The notes beneath the pieces were generated by a model, which saw only the letters and a list, made by a program, of their open reading frames with translations, was not told the DNA's origin and did no database searches. A stretch of 64,000 nucleotides of DNA from Tupaia tana. Taxonomy: Eukaryota; Chordata; Mammalia; Scandentia; Tupaiidae. The stretch's first letter is position 1. Every line of letters begins with the position of its first letter. The DNA lies in assembly GCA_026018925.1 (NCBI GenBank), contig JAKSZU010000029.1, forward strand, positions 9,089,378-9,153,377. The letters are read 5' to 3'. The translations under genes and the position numbers were made by a program. Of this stretch, positions 12,321-23,109 are shown piece by piece.

Positions 12321-12850
12321 AAGAAAAGTGTCTTTTAATCTCTGCAAAGCATAGGTCATTGTTGACAATTAAGTGGTGAACTTTAAAGTTTAACTGGATG
12401 AGACACAAGAAGGACTAAGAGGAGTAAGGTAGTTCCAGTTAAGTTAGAACATACCATGGAGATTTACGGTAAGGGGGAAGGAACTTTGCATATTTGATAT
12501 GGAAAGCTGTGCACTGAAGTGTGGGCATTTTTTACTGAACTTTTAAGGTGAGCTGTATTTGAGCATGCTTCCTGTAGTCATTACAAAGATCAGAAAGAAA
12601 TGCTTCCAAATAGTCCCTTGCCACAACAGTTCATGACAGACATTTCCCAGAATCTTCTCTCTTATCTAGTATTCAAAAATATATAAATAAATAAAGTTGA
12701 ATTGACATTTCACAGGAGAGAATTAAAGAGCTTTGCAATGCAATGATTTCTTTGGTGCTGAGGCTGAATTTATTTAGGCTTTTGCTAGTCTTTCTATTTT
12801 TGTGTGTATGCAAGTCATTTTTGCCAGTTAATTTTTTCTTTCTTCCCCAG

Positions 12851-12893
12851 GGCTTGAAAAGCATTTCACCAGTATTAGCATCTGATTGAGCTG
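12851..12893 (+). other. Candidate non-coding middle exon (duplicon I)
   Basis: Strong acceptor (TTTCTTCCCCAG ending 12850), 43 nt, then donor CTG|GTGAGT. Lies between the A-type donor and the OR at 15273. Confidence 0.5.
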
Positions 12894-12899
12894 GTGAGT

Positions 12900-13710
12900 C
12901 TCTCTTTATTCTAATCTCTCTGGGCCACCTAAGTCTATCAGACCTGTTTCCCTCTCAGCACATTTCTTCTCTCTACTTCTTCTTTTACATCTTTTTAAAT
13001 ACAGAGCACAGGATGGCCACTTCACAATGCAGCTCTAAGTTTACATGTCTATGGGAATCTTTGCAAATAAAATCTTGCTGCTGGATCCACATTCTCACAT
13101 GCTACAGACACAGAGCATGGGACAGCTAGGAATGAGGAACTCTGACTCCTTAAGTTTCAGCATCAGCAGGCCCCCTTCTTCCTCAAAATTCCTTGATATC
13201 TCATCTTTCTCCCTCTTGCTCTTGCCCTCTGCAAGTCATTCACGTCCTCAGATACACTCGCAGCTCCCACCCTAACTTTCCCTGGGACTCACTTCAAAGC
13301 ACACCTTGTCTGTCACTTGTACTGCCCACCCCCACCCCAGAAAAAGCACCCAGGTACACTCTCTCCTATCTATGTAATTTCATGTTCTTCAAAGCACTTG
13401 TTGATATCTGATACATTATTATTCATTTTTCTAATGGTATGGAGGAAATTCTATTTAGCTTTGAGAGACTTTACTTTCACATTCTACATATACTTGACAC
13501 AGAAATGCCCTATTAGAATTTTGCATATTGCTTAATAAGACAAGTATTTAGGCTGATATCGATGACATTAAGTACGAGAAAAATGGCTACTTGGATTTGC
13601 ATATATGATCACAATCAAAACGGTAAAATAAAGCAAAGAATGAAGCTTAACACCTAGAAAATGTAATAAGTTGCAATTTCTTTTTTTTGGTAAATTATGG
13701 TAGTGTTTTA
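12900..13710. other. Duplicon sequence without a gene
   Basis: Conserved with 3400-3780, 28935-29460 and 47310-47870. Contains CAAATAAAATCTTGCTGCTG near 13069, an LTR-like AATAAA context without recognisable LTR ends. No coding potential seen. Confidence 0.45.
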
Positions 13711-13714
13711 TTTT

Positions 13715-14525
13715 TTCTCTTATTTTATTTTTACTTTTTTACCTTCAACCACTGTATATCATTACATCATAAGATGAATTTTCCCTGCATAAATACACTG
13801 TATATTAGTCCAGTCAAAAAGATTACCATATATAGTATCACCAAATGAATATTTTTCATGTTTTGTGAATTAAAGACTATCTGTATTTGAATATGTGATA
13901 TTTGTCCTTAAGAAACAATTGTTTCCTTTCACATATATTTCCTTAAAAGTTTTGCTTCTTTCTTTTCCCCCTTGATTCCCTCCCTTTCAACCTCTTCCAT
14001 TTCTCACCCACTATCTCCCACACTGTCTTCTAGTATCCACAGTTTCTCTCCATGCTTTTATGTCTCCCAGTCTTTCAGTATCTGCCATAGAGTACAGACA
14101 TTCTGTGTATTTTAAGTGGGGATATACAATGCCTCTCTTTCATGGTCCAGCTTGCTTCATTTAGCACTGAATCTTTCATATTCATCCACTTTCTATCAAA
14201 TGTCAGGTTTCATTGTTTTTTCATGACTGAGCAGTATTCCATAGTGTTAATATGCCACACTTTTTCAATCCATTCATCTGTTCTTGGCAATTTGAGTTGG
14301 TTCCTTTTCTTCACAATTATGAATAATACTGTAATAATCATGGATGTACCAGTGTTTTCCTGACTGAACGTATTCCTATCTTGTGGGTAGATAGCCAGGA
14401 GTGGAATTGCTGGGGCACATGGTAATTCTGTTTGTAGGTTTCTGTGGAACCTTCATATTGTTCTCCACTGTGTTTGAACTAATTTGCATTCCATCAACCT
14501 AATCAGCACTTATCAGTACTTTTTT
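13715..14525 (-). mobile_element. L1 LINE 3' fragment
   Basis: Complement of the L1 3'UTR and ORF2 end (near 14230-14290). A minus SINE follows at 14525 and L1-like sequence resumes briefly after it. Shared with 30395-31275 and 48110-48965. Confidence 0.8.
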
Positions 14526-14684
14526 TTTGAGGGTTTTGCTTTTTTCTTTAGGCTGTGTGCACTCATTGCAGAAACACACAGACAGAGAGTGAGAGAGAAA
14601 GTGAGAAATAACATCCCAGAGGGTATGGTCATGCCATAATCCCTTCTCCTCCATTTTCCTCCCAGGATATCGGGCACACAAATA

Positions 14685-14718
<34 letters not shown>

Positions 14719-14808
14719 TGCATCCATCATGGTTTTCAAGCCACTGGTTTCAGGACCTAACTGTGGTTGGTCATATGGGTATCCAGTGACATCTACTCTC
14801 TCAACACA
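14525..14808 (-). repeat. SINE, old type, with (CA)n
   Basis: Carries a (CA)n run at 14691-14720. Counterparts at 31278 and 51924. Confidence 0.82.
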
Positions 14809-15272
14809 TATCAATCTTTATTTTTTTAATCTCAGTCATCCTGCCTGGGGTTAATTTCTAATGAAAGATTTGTTCCTATTCTATAATTATTTCTTTATCA
14901 GCACATAATTCCTAATTATCAATAGAGTGCAATTATTTTAGTTTCTAAAAGACTTACACTAATTTCCCAGACTTTGCCTTGAACAAGGGTCAACTCTGAA
15001 ATTATATTACTCAAATGAATGAAAGAATTTCTAAATACACATGTGTAATTTGTGACCTCTTGTGTAAAGGTTGAGAATGAGACAGGAATTCCTAACTGGA
15101 GACAGCCTGTAGAGAGGAATATAGGAAGGGAAGGTATACACCATAAAGTAGGTAAAATAATTTATTAACTAAAAAACATAAATTGCTCTACATTATTTAA
15201 CACTGTGAGTAATACCCTTTTGAGCAAAATTTAGTCATTTTATCATTCTCTCCCTGATAGACACCTCTACAC

Positions 15273-16211
15273 ATGGAATCACAGAATGATACAAGAATTT
15301 TGGACTTTCCTCTTCTGGGACTTTCAGAGGAACCAGAATTGCAGCCTCTCCTATTTGGGTTTTTCCTCTCCATGTATCTGATCCCTGTGTGTGGAAACAT
15401 GCTCATCATCCTGGCCACCATCTCAGACTCCCACCTGCACACTCCCATGTACTTCTTCCTCTCCAATATGTCCTTTGTAGACATCTGTTTTACCTCCACC
15501 ACCGTCCCAAAGATGCTGGTGAATATCCAGATTCAGAGCAAGGTCATCACCTATGCAGGCTGCATCACCCAGGTGTTCTTTTTCCTACTCTTTATAGTGT
15601 TGGATGACTTCCTCCTGACCATCATGGCCTATGACCGGCATGTGGCCATCTGTCACCCCCTGCACTACACAGTCATCATGCACCCCTTGCTCTGTGTGGT
15701 GCTGGTTCTGGTGTCCTGGGTCACAAGTGTCTTAAATTCCTTGTTACAGAGTTTAATAGTGTCATGCCTGTCCTTCTGTCCACACACCCAAATCCCCCAC
15801 TTTTTCTGTGAATTTAATCATGTAGTCTACCTTACCTCTTCTGACACCTTTATTAGTGACATTGTCATGTATTTTGGATCCATACTGCTGGCTGGTGATC
15901 CCTTTGCTGGGATCCTTTACTCTTACTATAAGATAGCTTCCACCATATGTAAAATCTCATCCACACAGGGCAAGTACAAGGCATTTTCCACCTGTGCCTC
16001 TCACCTTTCAGTTGTCTCCTTATTATATGGTACGAGTATAGGAGTGTACCTCAGTGGAGCTGATACTCAAAATTCACACTCAAGTGCAGCAACCTCGGTG
16101 ATGTACACTGTGGTCACCCCCATGCTGAACCCTTTCATCTATAGTCTGAGTAATGAAGACATAAAGAAAGCTCTTAAAAGACTCACTGAGAGGAAAATTA
16201 TTGTACAATAA
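15273..16211 (+). CDS. Olfactory receptor, family 7 (7A-like), full length
   Basis: Intact 312-residue OR7-type odorant receptor, expected in olfactory neuron cilia and coupling to Golf. Motifs are NDT (5-7), GN (41-42), LHTPMY (55-60), C97, [10 protein letters not shown] (118-127), C169 and C179 in loop 2, KAFSTCASH (236-244) and PMLNPFIY (283-290). Two oddities: the usual DRY is DRH (H123), and the third loop-2 cysteine expected at 189 (LACS) is serine (LTSS). A second loop-2 disulfide therefore cannot form. A splice acceptor (ccctgatag) ends at 15260, 12 nt before the ATG. The candidate 5' exons of this unit are at about 11896 (donor) and 12851-12893. An AATAAA overlaps the stop region at about 16206. 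Full length for the family. Function is plausible but these two changes weaken it. Confidence 0.93.
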   Translation: MESQNDTRILDFPLLGLSEEPELQPLLFGFFLSMYLIPVCGNMLIILATISDSHLHTPMYFFLSNMSFVDICFTSTTVPKMLVNIQIQSKVITYAGCITQVFFFLLFIVLDDFLLTIMAYDRHVAICHPLHYTVIMHPLLCVVLVLVSWVTSVLNSLLQSLIVSCLSFCPHTQIPHFFCEFNHVVYLTSSDTFISDIVMYFGSILLAGDPFAGILYSYYKIASTICKISSTQGKYKAFSTCASHLSVVSLLYGTSIGVYLSGADTQNSHSSAATSVMYTVVTPMLNPFIYSLSNEDIKKALKRLTERKIIVQ

Positions 16212-16566
16212 ATTGTCCTGGTACTGAATCAGTGTCCTTGTTAGGATTCACAGCATCAGACACAGAAATGCTGACAATCTGATTATAATGAAAGTAGAAC
16301 TTGCTCCTTCTAATCATCTCCAGGATCTTACATGACTATGATTTCAATTTCTTTATACAATTTAAGAACATTACCTTAGTAAGTTTTGTGCTCTGTCTGA
16401 TAGAAAGTTTTTCCCTTGTTCATTTTTGCCTTACACAAGTTTATCCTATTCATAGTTCATAAATACTTGGAAATCCTCAGAAAATGTATGGAACAACATG
16501 AATTCCTGTTGGATTTCTTCTCAAGTTAGATACACCAAGTAGTTTTCCTTTTTTTCTATTAAAAAA

Positions 16567-16815
16567 GACCAGCCGATGGCAAATTGGTTAAATCACTGGA
16601 CTCCCATGTAGTTGACCACTGTTCAAGTTCTGGACAGGGCAATTAGAAATTACTCTAGACACATGTGTATGTGTGCCCAAAATCCTTGGAAGAATGGAGG
16701 AAAAGATATTGTAGCAAGGCCATCCCCTCTGGGGGGTGATTTTTCACTTTCTGTTTCTCTGTCTCTCTCTGCCTCTGCAGCAAATACAAACACCTTATTG
16801 CAAAAGTCTCTCAAT
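16567..16815 (+). repeat. SINE, intermediate type
   Basis: Head AGACCAGCCGATGGCAAATT, CCCATGTAGTTGACC as in young copies. Absent at 63200. Confidence 0.8.
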
Positions 16816-17112
16816 AACAATAATAATTATCTTATATTGTACTTCCATCATAAAAACAAAATAAATACACTCAGCAATATGGTCAATTATATGTATAATA
16901 CATGAAAATCTAACACCAGAGTCTTCTAGATATTTGTTCATCCTTCCTTGTTACATCACTACCTAAATTGTTCCTAATATAGAGTTTAATACACTGATTT
17001 GTTTTATTGTCTGTCATCTGCGTTCGTCCTCACATTTATTATTCTGTTTCTTCTTGAGCCCTGTGTCCAGAGTGCCTATGTAGCCACTAGAAAAAATAAA
17101 ATAATTATTCTC

Positions 17113-17742
17113 TACAGACCTCCTCTTCTATGTGCCCAAGTACTGCTGCTTCTCCACCTTGTTTTTCATAGAGATTTCTTTCACCTCCACCACCATTCCA
17201 AAGATGTTGGTGAATATCCGAGCACAGGGCAAAGCCATAGCTTGAGAAGGCTTTATCACCCAGATGTCCCTTTTCATATTCACTGCCGGGATAGAAAACA
17301 TTCTCCTGACTGTGATGGCCTAGGACCAGTATGTGGACATCTGTCACCCCCTGTGACAGATTACTGTCATCATGAACTCCCACTCCTAAGGACTGTTTTT
17401 TCTGTTGTCCTGGATTGTAAATCTCCTGACTTTGTTTTTACATAATTTAATTGTTTTCTGGCTGTTCTTCTATACACACAAAAAAAAAAGCTCCCATTAA
17501 GGCCAGCAGGTGTCATAGTGGTTAAAACACTGGATTTCCATGTGACCAAAAGTGGTTTGAGTCTTGGACCTGGTTTTTTGAAACTCATCTGGGGTGCATG
17601 TGCAAGCATGTCCAAAATCTGAGGAGGATGATGGAGTAGAAAAGATTGTAGGAAGGCTATAATCTTTGGTGAGTGATTTCTCATTTTCTCTCTCAACTGT
17701 CTCTGTCTTTCTCTACTCTGGCAACTGCACATGCCCTATGAC

Positions 17743-17797
<55 letters not shown>

Positions 17798-18140
17798 TCA
17801 CAAAAAAGGAGCCCCTATTTTTTCTGTGAATTTATATAAATGGTCCACCTTACCTCTTTGTCACTTCTGTAAATGACATGGACCTGTATTTTGCATCTGT
17901 GTTTTGGAGGGGCAGAACCCTCAATGGCATCTTTTACTCTTACTGTAGGATAGTTTTCTTCATATGATCAATCTCAACAGCTCAGGGGAAATGGAAAGCA
18001 TTTTCCACCTGTGCCCCTCACCTCTCAGTTGTCTCCTTATTTTACTGTAAAGTCCTAGATGTGTGTGCTGGGGCTACCCACATCTCACAGACAATGCAGA
18101 AGCCTCTGTAATGAACGTTGTAATCAACCCCATGCTGAAT
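17113..18140 (+). pseudogene. Companion OR pseudogene of duplicon I (5'-truncated)
   Basis: Decayed OR sequence 0.9 kb downstream of the gene at 15273. It starts at the PMYFFLSN position, with [22 protein letters not shown] in a shifted frame. It includes ATTGTGATGGCCTAGGACCAG-like sequence where MAYDQY should be, and ends at an MLNPF-like stretch near 18130. A SINE with a 51-nt A tail (17505-17794) splits it. Confidence 0.82.
17505..17794 (+). repeat. SINE, old type, 51-nt A tail
   Basis: Head GGCCAGCAGGTGTCATAGTG. Pure A tail 17744-17794. Same site as 34617, 55288 and 63837. Confidence 0.88.
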
Positions 18141-18203
18141 TCATTCACGGCCAACTGTGTGGTTTGGGTCCTAGAACAAGGGTCTTGAAAATCACACTGG
18201 GCT

Positions 18204-18454
18204 GGGACCAGCAATTAGCATAATGGCTATGTTGCTGGACTCCCATGTAGTTGACCATAGTTCGAGCCCCAGACCCGGTGGCTTAAACTCATGCCAGGCG
18301 CATGTACGTGCGTGCCCAAGATCCCGAGAGGAGAATGGAGGAGAAGGGATTGCGGCATGGCCATCCCCCCTAGGGGGTGATTTCTCGCTTTCTATCTCTC
18401 TGTCTCTCTCTCTGTCTGGTGAGCACACACGCCCTATAGCAAAAACCTCTACAA
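18204..18454 (+). repeat. SINE, young type
   Basis: Complete. Its tail runs into the (GAAAA)n block. Confidence 0.9.
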
Positions 18455-18680
18455 AAAAGAAAAGAAAGAAAAAAAGAAAAGAAAAGAAAAGAAAAGAAAG
18501 AAAAGAAAAGAAAAGAAAAGAAAAGAAAAGAAAAGGAAAGAAAAGGAAAGAAAAGGAAAGAAAAGGAAAGAAAAGGAAAGAAAAGGAAAGAAAAGAAAAG
18601 AAAAGAAAAGAAAAGAAAAGAAAAGAAAAGAAAAGAAAAGAAAAGAAAAGAAAAGAAAAGAAAAGAAAAGAAAAAAAAGA
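18455..18680 (+). repeat. (GAAAA)n/(GAAAGGAAAA)n microsatellite
   Basis: About 225 bp of mostly 5-bp units, apparently grown from the A tail of the SINE at 18204. Confidence 0.95.
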
Positions 18681-18693
18681 AAAAATCACACTG

Positions 18694-18861
18694 GGCTGGA
18701 TCAGCAAGTATTATGGTGGTTAAGGTGCTGGACTTCAACATGGCTGACCATAGTTTGAGTGGCGATATGCTTTCTCACTTTTCCTCTCTCTCTTTGTCTC
18801 TCTCTCTCTCTCTTTCACTCTCATGAGTGCATTTGCTCTATAGCAAATTTAATAATAATAA
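18694..18861 (+). repeat. Short SINE variant (central domain missing)
   Basis: tRNA-like head passes directly to TTTCTCACTTTTCCTCTC. The roughly 110-bp middle is absent. Confidence 0.7.
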
Positions 18862-18876
18862 TAAATCATTAATTTT

Positions 18877-19130
18877 CTCTTTTTGGAGAGGTTTTATTTC
18901 TATAGGGTGCGTGTGCTCACCAGACAGACAGAGAGAGACAGAAAGCGAGAAATCACCCTCCAGGGGGAATGGCCACGCCACAATCCCTTCTCCTCCATTC
19001 TTCTCTTGGGATCTTGGGCACGCACGCACACGTGCCCAGCATGAGTTTTAAGTCACCGGGTCTGGGATGTGAAACATGGTCAACTACATGGGAGTCCAGC
19101 GACATAGCCATTATGCTAACTGCTGGTCCC
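18877..19130 (-). repeat. SINE, young type
   Basis: 15-bp target duplication TAAATCATTAATTTT at 18862-18876 and 19131-19145. Absent in duplicons II and III. Confidence 0.93.
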
Positions 19131-19159
19131 TAAATCATTAATTTTTAAAAACAGAAAAA

Positions 19160-19318
19160 AATACACTGGGTGCATGGTCATGCCTACACAAAATTCCAAA
19201 AGGACCATGGAGAGAGAAGGGAATGCCATGTTGTCATCCCCACTATGGAATAATTTCTGTTTTCCTCCCTCTCTCTTGTCTCTTTCTGGTGAGTGTATGC
19301 ACCCTACAGCAAAAACTA
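19160..19318 (+). repeat. SINE, old type, 5'-truncated
   Basis: Begins in the central domain (CTGGGTGCATGGTCATG). Ends in (AAT)n. Confidence 0.7.
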
Positions 19319-19326
19319 AAACATAA

Positions 19327-19357
<31 letters not shown>

Positions 19358-19532
19358 AACAGAAAAATTTCCAAAAGCAACCACTATATTCATCCAGTTT
19401 AAGACTGGAGACTCTAAAGAAAATAGAAAAGATATTTATAGCTCAATTTATCTGCTCATTTTGCACATCTCCCTTTTATTTTTTTGTTTTGAAGGTGGTT
19501 TTTTGTTTGCTTTTGTTTGGTATTGTTTGGTT

Positions 19533-19779
19533 TGGTTTTGCCATAAGGTGTCTGTACCTGTTGGAGACAGACAGTTAGATGGAAAGTGAGAAATCACCCC
19601 CCCCTCCCCTGTGGAAATGACCAGGACACAATTCCTTCTCCTTCATTCTCCTCCTGATATTTCCATCATTCACACACACATGCCCAGTGGTATTTCTAAG
19701 CCATCAGGTCTGGGACTTGAACCACTATTGACCACGTGTGAGTCAAGCACCTTAACTATCACACCACCTACTGGCCCTG
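19533..19779 (-). repeat. SINE, old type
   Basis: Right end CCACCTACTGGCCC. Counterpart of 57626-57853. Confidence 0.82.
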
Positions 19780-19799
19780 ATTTCTCACTTGCTACTCCA

Positions 19800-19978
19800 A
19801 CACAGACTACCTGATCTTCCTTGTGGACACTGCTCTTCTGTGCACTGGAGAAGGCAGTGTCCTTGTCTCCACCCACTAAGTACAGTAGCACCTCCCCTGT
19901 GGTGATAACCAGAAGTTTCACCAGACATTGCCAAGTGTCTTCTGAAGGTACAGACACTCTACTTGAGAACTAATAGCT
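19800..19978 (-). mobile_element. hAT-Charlie DNA transposon fossil (MER20-like)
   Basis: CCACCCACTAAGTACAGTAG, GTGATAACCAGAAGTTTCAC and CCAGACATTGCCAAGTGTC match my memory of MER20. Ends near TTGAGAACTA. Shared with 57865-58050. Confidence 0.7.
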
Positions 19979-20151
19979 TAGGGCATAAGACCAGAAAACC
20001 TCTTTATGGAATTCCAAACAAAGTTCATCTCCTACTCAATTCCTAACTTTGGGCAGATCACATGACCTAACTTATAACTTCTGCAAAGGTAGGACGAGTT
20101 CCTAATGATATTGGCCTCATATGTCAGCCATATGTAAAACCAAATAATACA

Positions 20152-20426
20152 GGGAACCAGCAGTTAGCGGAATGGCTATGTCGCTGGACTCCCACATAGT
20201 TGACTATGGTTCGAGTCCCGGACCCGGTGGCTTAAAACTCACACCGGGCGCGTGTGCGTGCGTGCCCAAGATCCCTAGAGGAGAATGGAGGAGAAGGGAT
20301 TGTGGCGTGACCATCCCCCCTGGGGGGTGATTTCTCGCTTTCTGTCTCTATGTCTCTCTCTGTCTGGCGAGCGCACGAGCCCTATAGCAAAAACCTCTCC
20401 AAAATAAATAAATAAATAAATAAATA
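20152..20426 (+). repeat. SINE, young type
   Basis: Perfect B box GGTTCGAGTCC and (AAAT)n tail. Flanked by AAAACCAAATAATACAGG and its near copy at about 20427. Confidence 0.92.
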
Positions 20427-20442
20427 AAAACCAAATGATACA

Positions 20443-20545
20443 GGGGCCAGTGCGTGGCATAATGGTTAAGGCACTGGACTCCCATGTGACCGACCATGGT
20501 TTGAGTCCCAGACCTGATGACTTGAAACACATGCCAGGCACAATT
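20443..20545 (+). repeat. SINE, old type, 3'-truncated
   Basis: tRNA head only. Shared with 36203 and 58228. Confidence 0.75.
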
Positions 20546-20807
20546 ACTGGCTTTTATAGCAAAAGGTTTTATAGCAGACAAACATGGTTCCCTCCCTTGA
20601 TGAAGAGGAAATAGCTTTTGCTGTGGCTGGCTGGAGCTGTATCTTCAACAACTGAGTACTTTGTAGTTTCAGGGAAACTAGCAAAGGCAAGTACTTAGGA
20701 ATACAGTTGAACTCAGGTTGGCAAAAGATGTGAACATGGATCTTTCGAGACAGGGGAATTCACAGATGGGAGGGATAAGGACTGGATTCAACCAATGTCT
20801 AACCTGG

Positions 20808-21156
20808 ACTCAGGGGAACAATCAATGAGCAGGAAAATGTTTATTTATGCCCAGACCAGTGTCCACAAGGGAAATCAGGTAGTCAGGCTTTAGATTAATA
20901 AGAAGGAAAGGTGCCACATGTACAGCTACAGGGACCTGTAAATATCTCTCCTATTTTCATCAGACTTTGCAGCCTTATGCTGGCTGAAACATGGTTGCTG
21001 CTTTTGCAATCCTAAATCAGACAATGGTACCAAAGCTTCATTCTGTTCTTTTGTCCTGCTGGGGACAGAGCTTCAATATTCATCATTTAGACTCTTACAA
21101 AGCAATGTATATGCCTAAAGAAAAAACATATTTTCAAAAACTTCACCCAGGTGAGT
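20808..21156 (+). promoter_or_regulatory. B-type OR 5' element (duplicon I)
   Basis: Degraded O/E-like site ACTCAGGGGA at 20808-20817. Donor CACCCAG|GTGAGT with exon end 21150 (333 bp). Lies upstream of the pseudogene at 26111. Confidence 0.45.
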
Positions 21157-21320
21157 CTGAGAGCCCAGCAGAAAAGGTTCAGAGAGAATGGAAACTGAGA
21201 GTGTTTGCCAGAGGTCACCTGAGAGTGCAATAAACCTGGCCTAGATCCCAGAGATCACTGTGTTTGCTTAGAGAATGAATTTGTAATGGATTTATTTAGT
21301 ATGTTAAAAATAGAAGTGTC

Positions 21321-21596
21321 AGGACCAGCAGGTGGTGTGGTGGTTAAGGCACTGGACTACCATATGACCGAATATAGTTCAAGTGTCAAACATGGGGGTC
21401 TCCAAATTACACCAGGTACATGTGCATGCATACCCAATAACCCAGGAGACTAGAAGAGAAGGTGTTGCAGTGTGGCCATCCTCTCTGAAAGAGTGGATTC
21501 TCTTTTTCTCTCTATCTCTCACTCTCTTTCTCTCTTTCCCTCTATTCCTCTCTAATGAGTGCATTTGAGTGCATTGTCCAATGGCAAAAAATAATT
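21321..21596 (+). repeat. SINE, old type
   Basis: Directly precedes the U2 pseudogene. Shared with 37077 and 59106. Confidence 0.82.
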
Positions 21597-21606
21597 GAGG
21601 TGTTTC

Positions 21607-21795
21607 ATCGCTTATTGGCTTTTTGGCTAGCATCAAGTGGCATCTGTTCTAATCAGTTTAATATCTTAACGGCCGTCTATTTGAGGACAATATATTAAAT
21701 CAAGTTTTGCAGAAGGGAGATGAAATGGGGAGCTTGATTCATCCAATCCATGCATTGGCCTGGCATGCAGTACCTCCAGAAGTGTTGCATCCTCT
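21607..21795 (+). ncRNA. U2 snRNA pseudogene
   Basis: About 189 nt matching spliceosomal U2 over its whole length. Recognisable stretches are ATCAAGTG-GCATCTGTTC, AATCAGTTTAATATCT, GGACAATATATTAAAT and GCATGCAGTACCTCC. Many substitutions are present, including in the 5' branch-point region. It lies between two SINEs and no snRNA promoter was seen. Confidence 0.9.
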
Positions 21796-21825
21796 TTGAG
21801 GGATTAAAAATAATTACCCAGGGAT

Positions 21826-22062
21826 CAGTAGTTGGCATGGTATTTAAGGTGCTAGACTCCCATATGGCCGAGTATAGTTCAGGTCCCAGACACAGTGGTT
21901 TGAATATCACACCAGACATGTGTGTCTGTATGCCCCAAATCCTGAGACTATTTAGAAGGAATTGCAGCCTGGCTATCCCCACTGGGCAATGATCTCTCAC
22001 TTTCCCTCTCACTGTCTCTCTCTCCAACAAGCATATACTCTCGAAGGCAAAAAAATAAAAAG
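21826..22062 (+). repeat. SINE, old type
   Basis: Starts 30 bp after the U2 pseudogene. Shared with 37584 and 59655. Confidence 0.82.
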
Positions 22063-22570
22063 AAAAAAGCGTTTTAGACTGCAAAACTTAGAAGATGTAT
22101 TTGATGAGACTGAGGAAGGAATAAGAGGGGTAAAGGGGTTTCAATAACATTAGAGCCTCTTAGGCCAGCATTCCTCCAAGTCAGATACTCAATTTTCCTA
22201 CTCCTTTCTGCAAATTCCCATGGACATGTTCTGCATCATTAATAGTAATTGCCTTTTGTGTATTTTATTGGTTATTGGGTTGTCAGATTAGGCGTTAGGC
22301 ATTTTTGCATAGAAAAAAAAAAAACAGAATAAAATGTGTCATGAATTTTCTGACAGCTCAATACTTCATGATACTCTTATTCCTACTGTATTACCTTTTG
22401 TAGTTGAATTGAATTTTTAAAATAGAAACAATGACCTTTCTATCCTTTTGCATTCATCTGAAAATCACTCATTAGTCCTTCTATACTCATTACTTTGACT
22501 GCCTATAATATAGCAGACTCTCAATTTGTGTTACTCAAGTGCATAAAGGAACAACTTAGTAAAATTTTAG

Positions 22571-22780
22571 ACTGGTGAGTCAGTGGTATAGTAGTTAAAG
22601 TGACTGGATCCCACACAGCCAACTTTGTGGTTTGCTTCTTTAATGTGCTAACTAGAAAAATATACAGGGTGTGTGTGTTTGCAGTAAATTCTAAAAGAAG
22701 AATGGAAAAAAGAGACCGTGGCATAGCCATACTTCATGGAGGATGTTTTCTCGTATTATCCCTCTCTTTTTATAGTAGGG
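22571..22780 (+). repeat. SINE, old type
   Basis: Diverged. Shared with 39186. Followed by an older L1 piece. Confidence 0.65.
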
Positions 22781-22985
22781 TTGATCATCTTTTTTTGGGA
22801 CAACTGCTTGAGTTCCTTGTGTATTGTGGATATCAGTCCCTTATCTGACGCATAGTTTACAAAAATATTTTCCCATTCTTAGGGCTTTCGATTCACACTA
22901 ATTACTGTGTCTTTTGCCATGCAGAAATTCCTCAATCTGATGTAATCCCACTTGTCTACTTTTGGGGTAATTGTGCAAAAATTAA
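22780..22985 (-). mobile_element. L1 ORF2 fragment, older
   Basis: Reverse complement of ORF2 sequence also present in sense at 23591-23700. It is therefore a separate, older L1, not an inverted end of the L1 at 23110. Shared with 39450-39800. Confidence 0.75.
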
Positions 22986-23109
22986 AGAAAAAAACTCAAC
23001 TTTCAGCTACAAAAAAGATCTTAAGGTATAAAAAAAGGCTGCATCACAATTTTAGGGTTTTGAAACAAAAATGGACTGATTTTATATTATCATATTATAA
23101 AGTAACTGA

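Noticed and set aside
13060-13100. AATAAAATCTTGCTGCTG context (also near 3570, 29108 and 47486) suggests a retroviral LTR.
   Set aside because: No TG...CA ends, target duplication, primer-binding site or internal retroviral sequence could be recognised.
18192-18741. Long Lys/Arg/Glu-rich or Phe/Ser/Leu-rich frames.
   Set aside because: They are translations of the (GAAAA)n microsatellite and a SINE, not genes.
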